A stretch of DNA of 64,000 nt from Brachionus koreanus (Eukaryota; Rotifera; Eurotatoria; Ploima; Brachionidae): contig PJRA01000263.1 in assembly GCA_016987375.1 (NCBI GenBank), positions 5,913,478 to 5,977,477 on the forward strand. Direction: 5' to 3'. Shown one piece after another: positions 35,908-45,669 of this stretch. The position numbers and the translations under genes are program-made. The notes below the pieces were generated by a model. That model saw only the letters and a program-made list of their open reading frames with translations, was not told the DNA's origin and did not search any database. Every line of letters begins with the position of its first letter. Position 1 is the first letter of the stretch.

Positions 35908-37236
35908 ATGGATAAACAATTGTTAAACGCTAATTTTACGACAAATATTAATTACTCTATGAATTTTACATATTCAAATTTTGCAGATACGGAAATATTT
36001 GAATACAACTTTTGGCAAAAAGTGCTTTTCTCATGTTTTATGTTTCCAATTATGTTTTTTTCTATAGTAGGAAATATTTTAGTCATAGTAGCTATAGTTA
36101 AGAATGAGTCTTTACATAAGATAAGCAACACATTTTTGGCTTCGTTGGCCATAGCCGACTGTTCTGTGGGAATTTTAGCCATGCCACCCAATGCAATCCA
36201 ACTTCTCAGCGGTAAGTGGTACTTTAAGTCCCAGTTTTGTAAATTTTGGTTTTCATGTGATGTTTTGTTCTCAACTGCATCAATACTTCATCTGTGTTGT
36301 ATCGCTATTGACCGATATCTAAGCGTGTCAGATAAATATGTTTACTCATATGTTAGAGAAGATCCGACTGGAACTCGAGTTAAGCTTATGATTGGCGGTT
36401 GTTGGATAACAAGTGCTTTATTATCGTTTATTCCGATATTTACCGGGATTTTTACTACCCAAGAACAATGGGAAATTATTCATCAACTTGACTATGAAAT
36501 TGGATATTGTGCTTTTAAAGTCAATTTACCATATCGATTTATTTCAAGTGTAATATCGTTCTGGTTGCCATGTTTGGGTTTGATAGTATTCTATTCTCTA
36601 GTATGTATCAAGGCTTACAAGATAGAGAAAAAGCATCAGAGAGAGTCAGTGAATGCAGCCAGGTCAGAGAAAAGAAGAAATAATTCAGAAAGTCGAAAAT
36701 TTTCCGAAATTTTGATAAGTGAAGGACAAAATTTAATCAATTCATTTAAAAAGTCGAGTAGACAGAAAAAAACCAGCAGCTTTGACATAAAAATTGGTGA
36801 GTCACAAAGTTTTTCAATTCGTAATAACTCTGTTTACAAACGAGATTCACAATTGGGTATTTGGCGCTCAGAATTCAGCATGATTCGAACACTTGGATTT
36901 GTCATGGCTGTTTTTATCTTATGTTGGTTATTTTTTTTTCTACGCTATACTTTTTGCGGCCCAACCTTTAATATATGTTCAGATTATATTTCTAACAGTG
37001 TAATTGTTGAGGACATACTTTTTTGGATTGGTTATTTTAACTCAATGGTTAATCCCTTTTTGTATAACTATACAAACAAAGATTTTCAAAGAGCCTTTAA
37101 AAAACTACTAAAATTCAATGGACGTCAATGGTGCTGTCTAGAGATGTTTGGTAAAAAAAAGAGTTCCAATAAATCATCCCGTAAAAGCACAATGGACGAA
37201 CCGAGTCAAACAAATTTTTTGCTTCAAAATAGATAA
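35908..37236 (+). CDS. Aminergic G-protein-coupled receptor, beta-like octopamine/adrenergic type
   Basis: Single exon, 442 residues, class A GPCR. N-terminus with N-glycosylation sites (Asn9, Asn15, Asn19). TM1 has Asn56 in GNILVI, TM2 has Asp84, TM3 has Cys111 and the amine-binding Asp118 in CDVLFSTASILHLCC, followed by Asp135-Arg136-Tyr137. Trp166 marks TM4. Cys201 in the second extracellular loop should pair with Cys111. TM5 carries Ser213, Ser214 and Ser217 before Pro221, the catechol/phenol-binding set of beta-type receptors. The third intracellular loop (~235-325) is long, basic and Ser-rich. TM7 has Trp373, Tyr376 and NPFLY. Cys409-Cys410 may be palmitoylated. The TM3 and ECL2-TM5 segments (IFTGIFTTQE, CAFKVN) resemble invertebrate beta-like octopamine receptors, which couple to Gs. 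TM6 reads CWLFFFLRY, lacking the near-universal proline of CWxP. The exact ligand cannot be told from sequence. Confidence 0.85.
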   Translation: MDKQLLNANFTTNINYSMNFTYSNFADTEIFEYNFWQKVLFSCFMFPIMFFSIVGNILVIVAIVKNESLHKISNTFLASLAIADCSVGILAMPPNAIQLLSGKWYFKSQFCKFWFSCDVLFSTASILHLCCIAIDRYLSVSDKYVYSYVREDPTGTRVKLMIGGCWITSALLSFIPIFTGIFTTQEQWEIIHQLDYEIGYCAFKVNLPYRFISSVISFWLPCLGLIVFYSLVCIKAYKIEKKHQRESVNAARSEKRRNNSESRKFSEILISEGQNLINSFKKSSRQKKTSSFDIKIGESQSFSIRNNSVYKRDSQLGIWRSEFSMIRTLGFVMAVFILCWLFFFLRYTFCGPTFNICSDYISNSVIVEDILFWIGYFNSMVNPFLYNYTNKDFQRAFKKLLKFNGRQWCCLEMFGKKKSSNKSSRKSTMDEPSQTNFLLQNR

Positions 37237-37957
37237 GCATTGAAGTAGGAAATATAAAATGAAAAATTTTTTCCCGAATGGAATATTAAATTGGTGAAAG
37301 TAAATTTTCTTAAAAACAAGTTATTATTTAGTAATTAGTAAAAAAATTTTATCTATTATTTTTCTAAATAAAAATTTAAGAAAAAATTATCAAAGATTTT
37401 TTTATGGTCTTAAAATCGAAATATTAATTATTTTTTCCATGAAAAATCTAAAAAAAACTTTTATTAAATTTACTAAAAAAAATAAAAGCTTTAATGGCTT
37501 TTTTTTAATTAACAAAATAAATATCAAATTTTTATTTTTAGTTTATTTGCTATTCTTTATCAAGAAATAAATTATAATTGTCTCTAAACATTTTGGATAA
37601 TTTGAAAATCATTCTTTTAGATTTTTTCTCCAGACACCCGCAAATTCTCCAATGATAACTGATTACGCATTTCTTAAAATTAAATATTAAAATCCAAAAG
37701 GCAATAGAATTCAAATTAAATAATTAAATTTTTATTTACGCTAGTAATTTTTTTATTTTTATTGATTGAGAACTAAATTTTAAAAAGATATAAAAAAATT
37801 TTTAAGAAATAATAATTCATTTAAAAATAAAGTACAGAAAAAACTCTTTTTAATAAAATAAATTTAAAAAAACATTTAAAACGAATAATTTGAAATTGGG
37901 AAATTAGCTTATATTTTTTTTTTCATTTTTTTTTAGGATATAAAAATTTCTTACATA
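37237..37957. other. GPCR 3' flank, no further gene seen
   Basis: A/T-rich sequence with several AATAAA words; one of these presumably ends the GPCR transcript. Confidence 0.45.
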
Positions 37958-39226
37958 CGTATAATCTCGATTTTAACGACATGTCACAGTATATATAGTG
38001 ACATGTAAATATTCAAAACTAAATGGCTTTACCTAATAATCTTCAAAATAAGTTTTTTTGAAAGGAATTTTTTTATTTTTGAGTGAAAATTTGAATTTGA
38101 GAATTGAAAAAAAAATACAAGACAACATTAATAACGACTTATTCTAAGAAATATCTTAAAACAATAAAATTATCTACTCAACCTAATTAAAAAATTATAT
38201 ACAGTGTATTTTGCGTATAAAAAAGCCGCTAATTTATTTTTTAAAAATAACTAATCTTTTTTATCTCTACTCTTCAAAGCTTTAATGAAGAAAAGGAGTG
38301 ATGAGAACTTTAATGTTCATTATATAAATTAATTTTAGTGTTGCGTGCTATCAATGACGGCAACTGAACCGTCAGAGTCGTTCTGGAAGAGGCTTTCCTA
38401 AAGATTGTGAAAATATTGTGCTAGAATTTATTAGAACCGTAAATAAAATAAAAGATGATTTTAATCGTGAGTCTAAACAAATTTTTAATTTTGATGAATC
38501 CTCATTTTACATGTGCTGCCCTGGTAACTACACTATTGATCATCGTGATCAAAAAAAATCAAAAACCAGTGGCAAAGAAAAGATCAGATTGTCTTGTTTT
38601 ATGTGTAGCTCGGCGGATGGAACTAATCTTTCCATACTTTGTGTTGTGCCGCGAAAAAAAACAATTTCAAAATTTAGAGCTAAATGAAAATATTATTGTA
38701 ATCTATGAAACTAAAGGCAAGTAAAAATCAATTAAAATAAATTTTTTCTAACAGATTAATTTTTGTTAGTAACATCTAGTGTAATATAAGTAGAGTACAA
38801 TGACCAAAATTCATGGCTTTCTTGTCAAAATGTGAAAATTGGATTTGTGGAAATTGTTGGCCTAAAGGATTGAAGTCATATCAGTCATTTTATTGCAATA
38901 TATGTATCTAAAGATTTTGTAACTAATTTTATAATAAAATTTTTTTTGTCTTTTTTTAAACGAACAATAGTCTAATGTGTAAATAAATTTTTATTTGATT
39001 TCTTTAATTTACCTATTTAGTAAAATTTGAAGACATAAAAATATTTTTAGTGACATGTCACTAATGTCGAGACAAATATTTTGTAAAAAAGTCAATTTTG
39101 GGCAATTTTCGAAAATAGTGACATGTCATTATATCGTTTTTTAAACCAGCGTTCGATATTTAGCGACATGTCACTTTAGTTGGGTATTCGAAGTTTGTTA
39201 CATGTCGTTAAAATAGAGATTATACG
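37958..39226. mobile_element. pogo/Tigger-like DNA transposon with 28 bp terminal inverted repeats
   Basis: Left end 37958-37985 begins CGTATAATCTC and the right end, read in reverse complement from 39226, begins CGTATAATCTC; the two match over 28 bases with two mismatches. Five or more copies of the palindromic word GACATGTC/TGACATGTCA lie at both ends (about 37,979, 37,999, 39,052, 39,117, 39,165 and 39,200). The interior (38,418-38,684, +) encodes a DDE-type transposase piece with IFNFDESSFY, YTIDHRD and IRLSCFMCSSADGTN, characteristic of the pogo/Tigger/jerky group. Only one of the catalytic acidic residues is in the remaining frame and the rest is lost, so the copy is non-autonomous. A left TA flank fits this superfamily; the right flank reads TT. 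Confidence 0.8.
38418..38690 (+). pseudogene. Fragment of pogo-like DDE transposase
   Basis: About 89 open codons with the first catalytic-domain block NFDESSFYMCC and the SADGTNLSILCVV block. The N-terminal DNA-binding domain and the later acidic residues are absent or shifted. It lies within the terminal repeats of the element described at 37,958. Confidence 0.7.
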
Positions 39227-40525
39227 TTTAAACCTGTAGCTAAAAAAGAATAATTTCTAATGCGTTTATTTTATAGACGAAACATATTTTAATAATTTGA
39301 ATCCTTATGAGAAAAATAGAATTATTATTTGATTCCAAAAAAGACTGTTAAAGGATGATGAGAATAATTCAGAAAATGAAAAAATTTCAGATAAAGTGAA
39401 ATAAATTAATAAAATAATATTATTTTTGTAAGAAAAAATTTTCCTCGTTCGTTATTTTTATGAATTTATGAGAGATAATCTAAATTTGAAATTAAAATTT
39501 GTCTTCAATCTCAACACAGACTGTGAAATCTTAGAAACAGCCGATTTAACGATTCCAACATCAAAAAGCTGAAGACCACCTTGTTGCATTTACAAGACGA
39601 AGTCTTGCCTTTGATTTATTGCATGACCAACAGCATTGTGGCAAGAAGATGAAAATCTTGGTTCTTTGTTAATGCCAAATTCAAATTCTTTCTCAGTTAA
39701 TAGTTCACCTTTTGCTAAATAATATGCTAAATTTTGATAAATAATAAATAGGTATGCAATAATTTTCATCCATATCTTCTGTGTATTCATCATCGGAATT
39801 AAACTGAACTGTGGGTTCGGCTTCTTCATTCTCCTGATAAATATTTTCATTTACAAAAGCAGATTGATCGAATTCTATATAAAATTTATAAAAAATTAAA
39901 TAAAAAGTGTACAAAGCATAATACTTTTCTCATCGGTATAATTTTCAATATTTTACTCTTCAATAATCTAATTAAGAAAAAAGCTTCACCAGATTACTGC
40001 CCTCATCACAAACAATACCTAAGGAATAAAAATATTTAGATTTTTTTTAAAAAAAATGTAAAAAAATTATCATGAACTTTTTTCTATTAAAGTTATATCT
40101 TTGCAATATTATCAATGAAGCTTTATTTATGTTTTCAGAAGTGTGTCTACCAGGCATTGGTGTCATTCCTATCACATGACTTTCTTTTTCCTTGTTTTAA
40201 AGCTGAGCATTCCAGGATATGCTATAAAATCAGTTTTGAAATTATTTGTCGACAAATCGAGGATCAGACTCTAAAAAAATAGACGATACAGGTTTTTTTA
40301 GTGCAAATTCAGCTTTTAAAAAGTTTTTGATTTAATTTTCTTTTAACAAAATTTAAAAATCTACCTATTAAAATTTTTTTTTAGGAAATATATTTTTTTT
40401 TGACATCTCTATCATTTGATCTACAGAAAATTCATCTTCAGAACTATTTGTCAGAACTATTAATCCAAAAAAATTTCACATCTGACAGACTTTTGCTTAA
40501 CCTTTTTTACATGAAAATGTTATTT
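39227..40525. other. Intergenic DNA with an unrecognised decayed minus-strand frame
   Basis: At 39,590-39,914 two overlapping minus-strand frames read like one frameshifted protein: SAFVNENIYQENEEAEPT with an acidic run in one, then ELLTEKEFEFGINKEPRFSS and CHNAVGHAIN in the other. I do not recognise it. It may be another transposon remnant given its surroundings. The rest is A/T-rich. Confidence 0.35.
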
Positions 40526-40529
40526 ATTT

Positions 40530-42690
40530 ATTTGTAAATCTGTATCGAGCGTTAGCTCCTTCAGAGAAAAATAAAAATAAAATGATAAAAATAAAAGTTA
40601 AAAAATAAAATAAGAATTTAAAAATATAGTTAAATAAATGAAGAGACAAGAGTTATTTCGGTTTAGTTATTAGGTTGAGAAAAAAGAGTCTATGACGAGC
40701 CAGCAATTACACAATTGAGTTGGATATTTAACAAATCTAGATTCGACACCTCGTCTGTATTCATTTACCAGTCTAAGAAGTAATAGGACAGAATTAGTAA
40801 GTCCAATCCTGACATATCTTTCGCTTAATTCAAAAAGCCGGTTCGTAATTGTATGAATTTTTAATTTTATTTGTGCCTCATGGTATAAAATTCTTGATGG
40901 GGTGTCAAACCTTAGTTTAAGAATGGATCGAACTGCTGAGTTTTGAATAGTTTGAAGTTTTTTAATGTTGGTATCAGATAAAGAGTTTAAACAGGGAAAA
41001 TTATAGTCTAAAATGGAACCAATAAGCGATTTATTTAAATTTCCAAGTGTTTTGTGATGTAGGCGCCAGTTTTTATTAGATAAGATTATAATTAAATTTA
41101 GCCCAGAGTTGCAACGCTCTTTTAATTCATCAATCAATGGACTAAAGGTTACCCGTGAGTAAAATCTGATGCCTAGGAATTTAATTTCATCCTGTCGCTT
41201 TAAATTGTCCCCATTTATTTTCAAATCAAGACTGAGCTCTTCTCTTGTTGATTTCGTGAATATCATGTACAAGATTTTTCAATTGAAATCTTCATTTTCT
41301 ATTTTGTTAACCATGGTTCCAATTCTTTAAGGCAAGTATTGATCCTTAGTTCAATGTTTCTTTTAGATTTATTGATAAAAAAAGTAACTAAATCATCAGC
41401 GAAAAGAATAGAGTATTCATTATATGTTTTATCTTTTTTTGGTATATCATTAATAAAAATACTAAATAAGAGGGGGCTAATTACTGAGCCTTGTGGTACT
41501 CCGGCTTTGATAGGCAAATCATTGCTATTTTGTCCATTCACATTTACACAAAACGATCTTGAGTTTAGAAAGAATCTGATCCAAGAAATTAAGTTTTTAG
41601 GCAATTTCATTTTGATCATTTTGTACACAAGTCCTTCATATAAAAAAAAGACAACATATTTTTTTTTTCATGTTAATCGATTTAGTTATTTTTTGAATAA
41701 GAAAAAAGAGATTGTCCGCTGTGCGTCTTTGCTTTCGGAATCCTGATTGCTCTTGAATTAGTGAAAAATTTTCTCAATGTAATTGTAAAACCTTGTATAA
41801 ATTATTCGTTCAAGTAATTTGCCAAGACGAATGGTCAAGCTAATAGGCGTAGCTAATAAGCTAATAAGCTAATAGGCGATAGTTCGGCGGATCCTGTGAG
41901 GTAGAACCTTTTTTGGTATCAGTGTAACTTGTGTTTTTTTCCAGTTATTTGATATTTGGCTAGTAGTTAAACTTAGATTGAAGAGTTTTAAAATGTCATA
42001 AAAAGTTGACTTAGGCAGATTTTTGAGCATTAAATTGTTAATTAAGTCATGCTGAATTTTCTTTAATTTTATTAATTGCAAGGATTATTTCAGTTATTAT
42101 AATTGATTCGAAAAGACAATTCTTGGTTTTTTCAGAAATAAAGTTTGAAATTTCATAGTCGACTTCGGATTCCGTTGTTGAGTTTGTTGGATCAGAATTT
42201 GGAGAAAACGTTGAAGCCAATAGCTCTCCAAAAAGCTGTCCTTTTTCTTCATCTGATTTGAAAAAAATATTGTTAAAACTTAAGTTCGTATCTTGTTTGA
42301 ACTTGTTTTTGTTCGAAACTTATTGATTTTGAGCCAGAACGGCCTAGTAGATAAGGGATTTTTACCTATTTTTTCGATGAAACTGAGCCAATTTTGATTT
42401 CTATACTCGCATAGCTTTTTCCGTAGGTCACTTGTAGATTGATTGAATTGTGTCTTTAAAAGTGGACATTGAGTCTTTTTAAATTTTCTCCGTACTTTCC
42501 TACGTAATTTCATTACACCGACAATGCCATGGGGGAGTGTTGATTTAAACAATTTGTTTGATGAAAATGTTGACTTTATTCAGGAACATATCGATCGACT
42601 GCTTGGACATCACCGTCCTCTTATTGGATTCTATTGTTTGATCTGATACAGAACTTGTTGAATCAAAAAAATGTCTTTTTTGATGCAGGA
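40530..42690 (-). pseudogene. Non-LTR retrotransposon (LINE family D), frameshifted
   Basis: Minus-strand blocks in order: 42,552-42,280 (WLSFIEKIGKNPLS linker before RT), 42,081-41,869 (ISNNWKKTQVTLIPKK), 41,628-41,299 (LISWIRFFLNSRSF, AGVPQGSVISPLLFSIFIND, the catalytic box SILFADDLVTFF) and 41,272-40,670 (IKFLGIRFYSRVTF, LYHEAQIKLK). This is the order of a Jockey-like ORF2 from the inter-domain linker to the C-terminus. The frame is broken at several points and the endonuclease is gone. A run of AAGCTAAT-like tandem units at 41,835-41,879 replaces part of the RT region. The 3' UTR with CTCGATACAGAT (reverse strand) matches the fragment at 16.0 kb. Confidence 0.85.
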
Positions 42691-43430
42691 TCTAGTAATT
42701 GATTAGATGGTTATTCCTTTTGAACATCTTTTGTTAATTTTTCAGATGTACATGGGATATCAATAAATGAAGAAAGTGGTCTATCTCGTTTGTAGTTTTT
42801 ACTCCTAATTGATATCTGGTTTTCAGTTTGAGATTCAACTTGAGTTACAGTTTAAGATTCTCCTGGTAATAATGTCTTGTAATTCTTTATCTAATTAATA
42901 ATTACGACATTGATTGTGAGCCACAACCATTATCATTTTCTCATATCTTTTAAAAAATCTTTATCGATAAAATTAAAATATCAAAAATTAAAAACTGAAA
43001 TTATGTATCTATTTAATTTACTTGTAAAATTTAACTTATTTATTATTAATTTTTTTTCAACTTTATTTCTTTTATTTTAATAAAAATAACCCTGAAGGGG
43101 CGAAAGCCCAAAGGTTTTAACAAAAAAAAAAATGTCTGAATTAACTCAATAATTTCACATTTAAGAACATATGGTTTTTTGTACAGTCAATTAATTTGCC
43201 TTATTCAAACAAAAAAATTAAATTAACTTGGTATTTTTAAAAGAAATATTTAGGGTAACATGCGTTACCGTAAATATTTAAAATACGTAAATTTGAAAAA
43301 TTACTGTTGTACCAGTAAAAATCTAAAATAAAAAACGAAAAATTGAAGTTTGGATATTTACTGAAATTTTTATTTTTTTTTAGTAAATAACTTAAACAAT
43401 AAGTAAAATTATCAAAACAAAATTTTATTT
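42691..43430. other. AT-rich DNA, no gene seen
   Basis: Low-complexity sequence. A short GC-richer word, CCCTGAAGGGGCGAAAGCCC (43,091-43,110), faintly recalls the ends of the TTAA-flanked MITE family but cannot be bounded. Confidence 0.4.
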
Positions 43431-43437
43431 ATTCTTA

Positions 43438-43575
43438 CAACCTGAATTACCATTATGACATCTTGAATTACAGAGAAGTTGATTTTTTGGAACTACATCT
43501 GTTTGTTTGACATTGACTAGTACAGTTACACTTAACCATACCACATCCAATAGAAAGCTCGTTAACAGATTTTCT
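43438..43575 (-). pseudogene. Cys-rich zinc-knuckle-like remnant of a mobile-element protein
   Basis: The minus strand reads IGCGMVKCNCTSQCQTNRC, then after a one-base shift LCNSRCHNGN and a final Cys. The C-x-C-x(3)-C...C-x-C/K-K...C-x(3)-C-H pattern resembles the cysteine cluster at the C-terminus of some integrase/transposase-derived proteins. Only about 45 codons survive. Confidence 0.45.
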
Positions 43576-43854
43576 CAAGCTTAAGGACGCTACCTTGGGA
43601 TTGTGAATGATGTGCACAACCATGAACAAATTTAATATTTGGCCACATTTTGATATTGTAGATTATTTGAGAACTGTCTATCGCAGCCACTGTAACTAAA
43701 TTTTTTTAAATTTCAATTTTTCTTTTAATTTTTTTTAAAAATTTTATTTTACGGCATGGCTACCAACACCAACTACCAACTTTTGGGCACCACCGAGCTT
43801 TCACTGATCGAAAATCAGTATTTAAAGTATTTTTTTAATGTTAGTTTAGAAAAA

Positions 43855-44224
43855 TTAGAAACGATTTTGCAGCTGGAGTAAGTGCTGGACAGTGTATTGT
43901 ATTTTTCTCAAACAGAGTGGTTCCGCATTGGAATAAGTTGCCAGAAAATGTGGTGAAAGACTTGTGCAAAAGTCAAAAAAAAAAAGTCACTTTAAAGTCT
44001 TGTTAATTAAGGTTGTTAATTTGAAGTCAAATGACTTGACTTGACTTTAACTTTATGACTTTTGAACAACTCTGGTGAAATATATGTCAACTGCTAGTTT
44101 TAAAAAGACTTTAGATAAATTCAATAGAATCGGCTGCTAAAGCTCTACACGGCCAATCGATGGTGATGAGCTCAGACTCTCTACATGTTAGGTGTCTCGC
44201 AGCAAGAACAACTACTACTACTAG
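43855..44224 (+). pseudogene. LINE family A 3' end with (CTA)n tail
   Basis: RNDFAAGVSAGQ and FFSNRVVPHWNKLPENVV match RNDFASAVTARH and FFLNRVVPRKLS of the 15.2-15.8 kb fragment. The frame is interrupted at about 43,970-44,080 by an A/T-rich insert rich in AAGTC/GACTT words. It then resumes with MSTASFKKTLDKFNRIGC and a stop. The 3' UTR ends in TCTCGCAGCAAGAAC followed by ACTACTACTACTA, the same terminus as the 15.7 kb copy. Confidence 0.75.
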
Positions 44225-44368
44225 TTTCAATTTTCAACAGAAGTTAAACTTTATCTAACATTTTATAATTGAAACAATATCCAAGATATTTTAAATTGTT
44301 TATTTCAAATAATTTTATTTAAAATCTAAATTTTTTATTTATAAATCTTTAAATTAACATGAAAAAAT

Positions 44369-45164
44369 CTATTGAACTACAAATATGGCATTAAAGCAGC
44401 CAAATCGTTTGTTGTCTTCAGCTGACTTCAAGATAGTTTCTATTTTAATTACGGACTAAATTTAAAAATTAAATTAATTTTGTTTTAATTGACTTATTTA
44501 AATATTACTCCTCTATTTTTTGAATAATTATTTATCATTTGAGCTCGTGCTGGATTTTTCACGTTAGGTAAAGTAAGTGGTATATCAAGTTTGGGCAATT
44601 GATGTGCTCCTCGATTCAAATCACAGTTACAAGTTATACCAGATTTAGGATTCTTTTTCAAAAATTGCTTACACTTTTCTAAAATTTCTTCATTGCAGAT
44701 GTTTTTAAACGTGCTAAATAATTATAAAAATTTAATAGAAAATTAATCGAAACTGTTTTCTATTTAACCATTCTTCACAAGGTACTTTGACTAGTCCTAA
44801 AAAAGGCATATCAACTGTAATTTCTGTTTCAATATTCCAATCTTTTGGTAATTGTTTTCTAACAATTCCACTAGCGTTTAGCTCCATTGAGCCCGGAATT
44901 TGAATTGATCTGGGGTACGAAATTCTTCTTAGGAATAAACTGTCTCTCCGGTCTCCTTCAATTAATAAATTTAAAATTTTTTCTAATTAAGAATTTTTCT
45001 AAAATACTGCAATCTCTGATTAAAGCTATTTTAAGTTTAATTGGGTTTATTTCAACTGTGGAATTTTTCCACAATTCATTTTGATTGTCTGTGTTTAAAT
45101 TATGTACACCGGCAATTAAGAAAACGGCGAAAGTCAAAATATAAATTGATCCTTTTAATAACAT
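44369..45164 (-). CDS. GM2A: GM2 ganglioside activator-like secreted lipid-transfer protein
   Basis: Four minus-strand exons in phase: 45164-45008, 44955-44769, 44713-44509 and 44455-44369, giving 211 residues (human GM2A is 193). A signal peptide covers about residues 1-22 (MLLKGSIYILTFAVFLIAGV). The mature part follows the GM2A plan: LIRDC, then SIQIPGSMELN, LGLVKVPCEECTFKNIC, CKQFL, ITCNCDLNRGAHQLP, and in the last exon IETILKSAEDNKRFGC. Eight cysteines match the four disulfides of GM2A, including the last one, which comes from a 29-codon terminal exon easily missed. In vertebrates GM2A is a lysosomal cofactor that lifts GM2 out of membranes for beta-hexosaminidase A; invertebrate homologues probably carry other glycolipids. 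Introns are 52-55 nt. No near neighbour shares the function. Confidence 0.87.
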
Positions 45165-45459
45165 TTGGGTTTAGTTTAAGTTTAATTTTTTCTAAAAATT
45201 CTACTCTTATATCCAAAATTTCAAGTTAAAAATTGCATAAGAATTACTTAGATAAGAATAGATTTAATTAAAAATTGGCTTTGAAATTTACAAAAAAGTT
45301 AATTACTCATCAGTTTTAAATTATCAACTGTTAATTAATTTTTTTTACCGCTTTTTTTAAGCTTACAATGAAAGATAAGAAAGCCCGCAACAATTCAAGC
45401 GTTTTAAATTCTGAAATCATGCTTGTTAAAATGTGCTTCATTTTTTTTTGAAGTTTATC
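45165..45459. other. Upstream flank of the GM2A-like gene
   Basis: A/T-rich; presumably the promoter region of the minus-strand GM2A-like gene. No motif identified. Confidence 0.35.
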
Positions 45460-45665
45460 TTTTCACTAGAAACTAGAAAGCCCGGCTGATTATTAATTAA
45501 AATTTCAAATTTAGTTATGAAGAAAAATTAACTTTTTTTCCGAAAATTAATAAAAATTTTTTAAGAATTAAAAACAAGATGCTTAGTTTTTAAAAAGCTA
45601 TTTTAGAAAATTTTATTTCTACCAAAAAATATAATAAACTAAAAAACCCCTCGGGCTTTCTTTTG
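45460..45665 (+). mobile_element. TTAA-flanked MITE copy
   Basis: Inverted termini: AGAAAGCCCG at 45475-45484 and CGGGCTTTCT at 45652-45661, an exact 10 bp match. The right side ends TTTG followed by TTAA (45666-45669). The interior is shared with the copy at 12.4 kb. The left boundary is blurred by a duplicated CTAGAAA word. No coding capacity. Confidence 0.65.
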
Positions 45666-45669
45666 TTAA

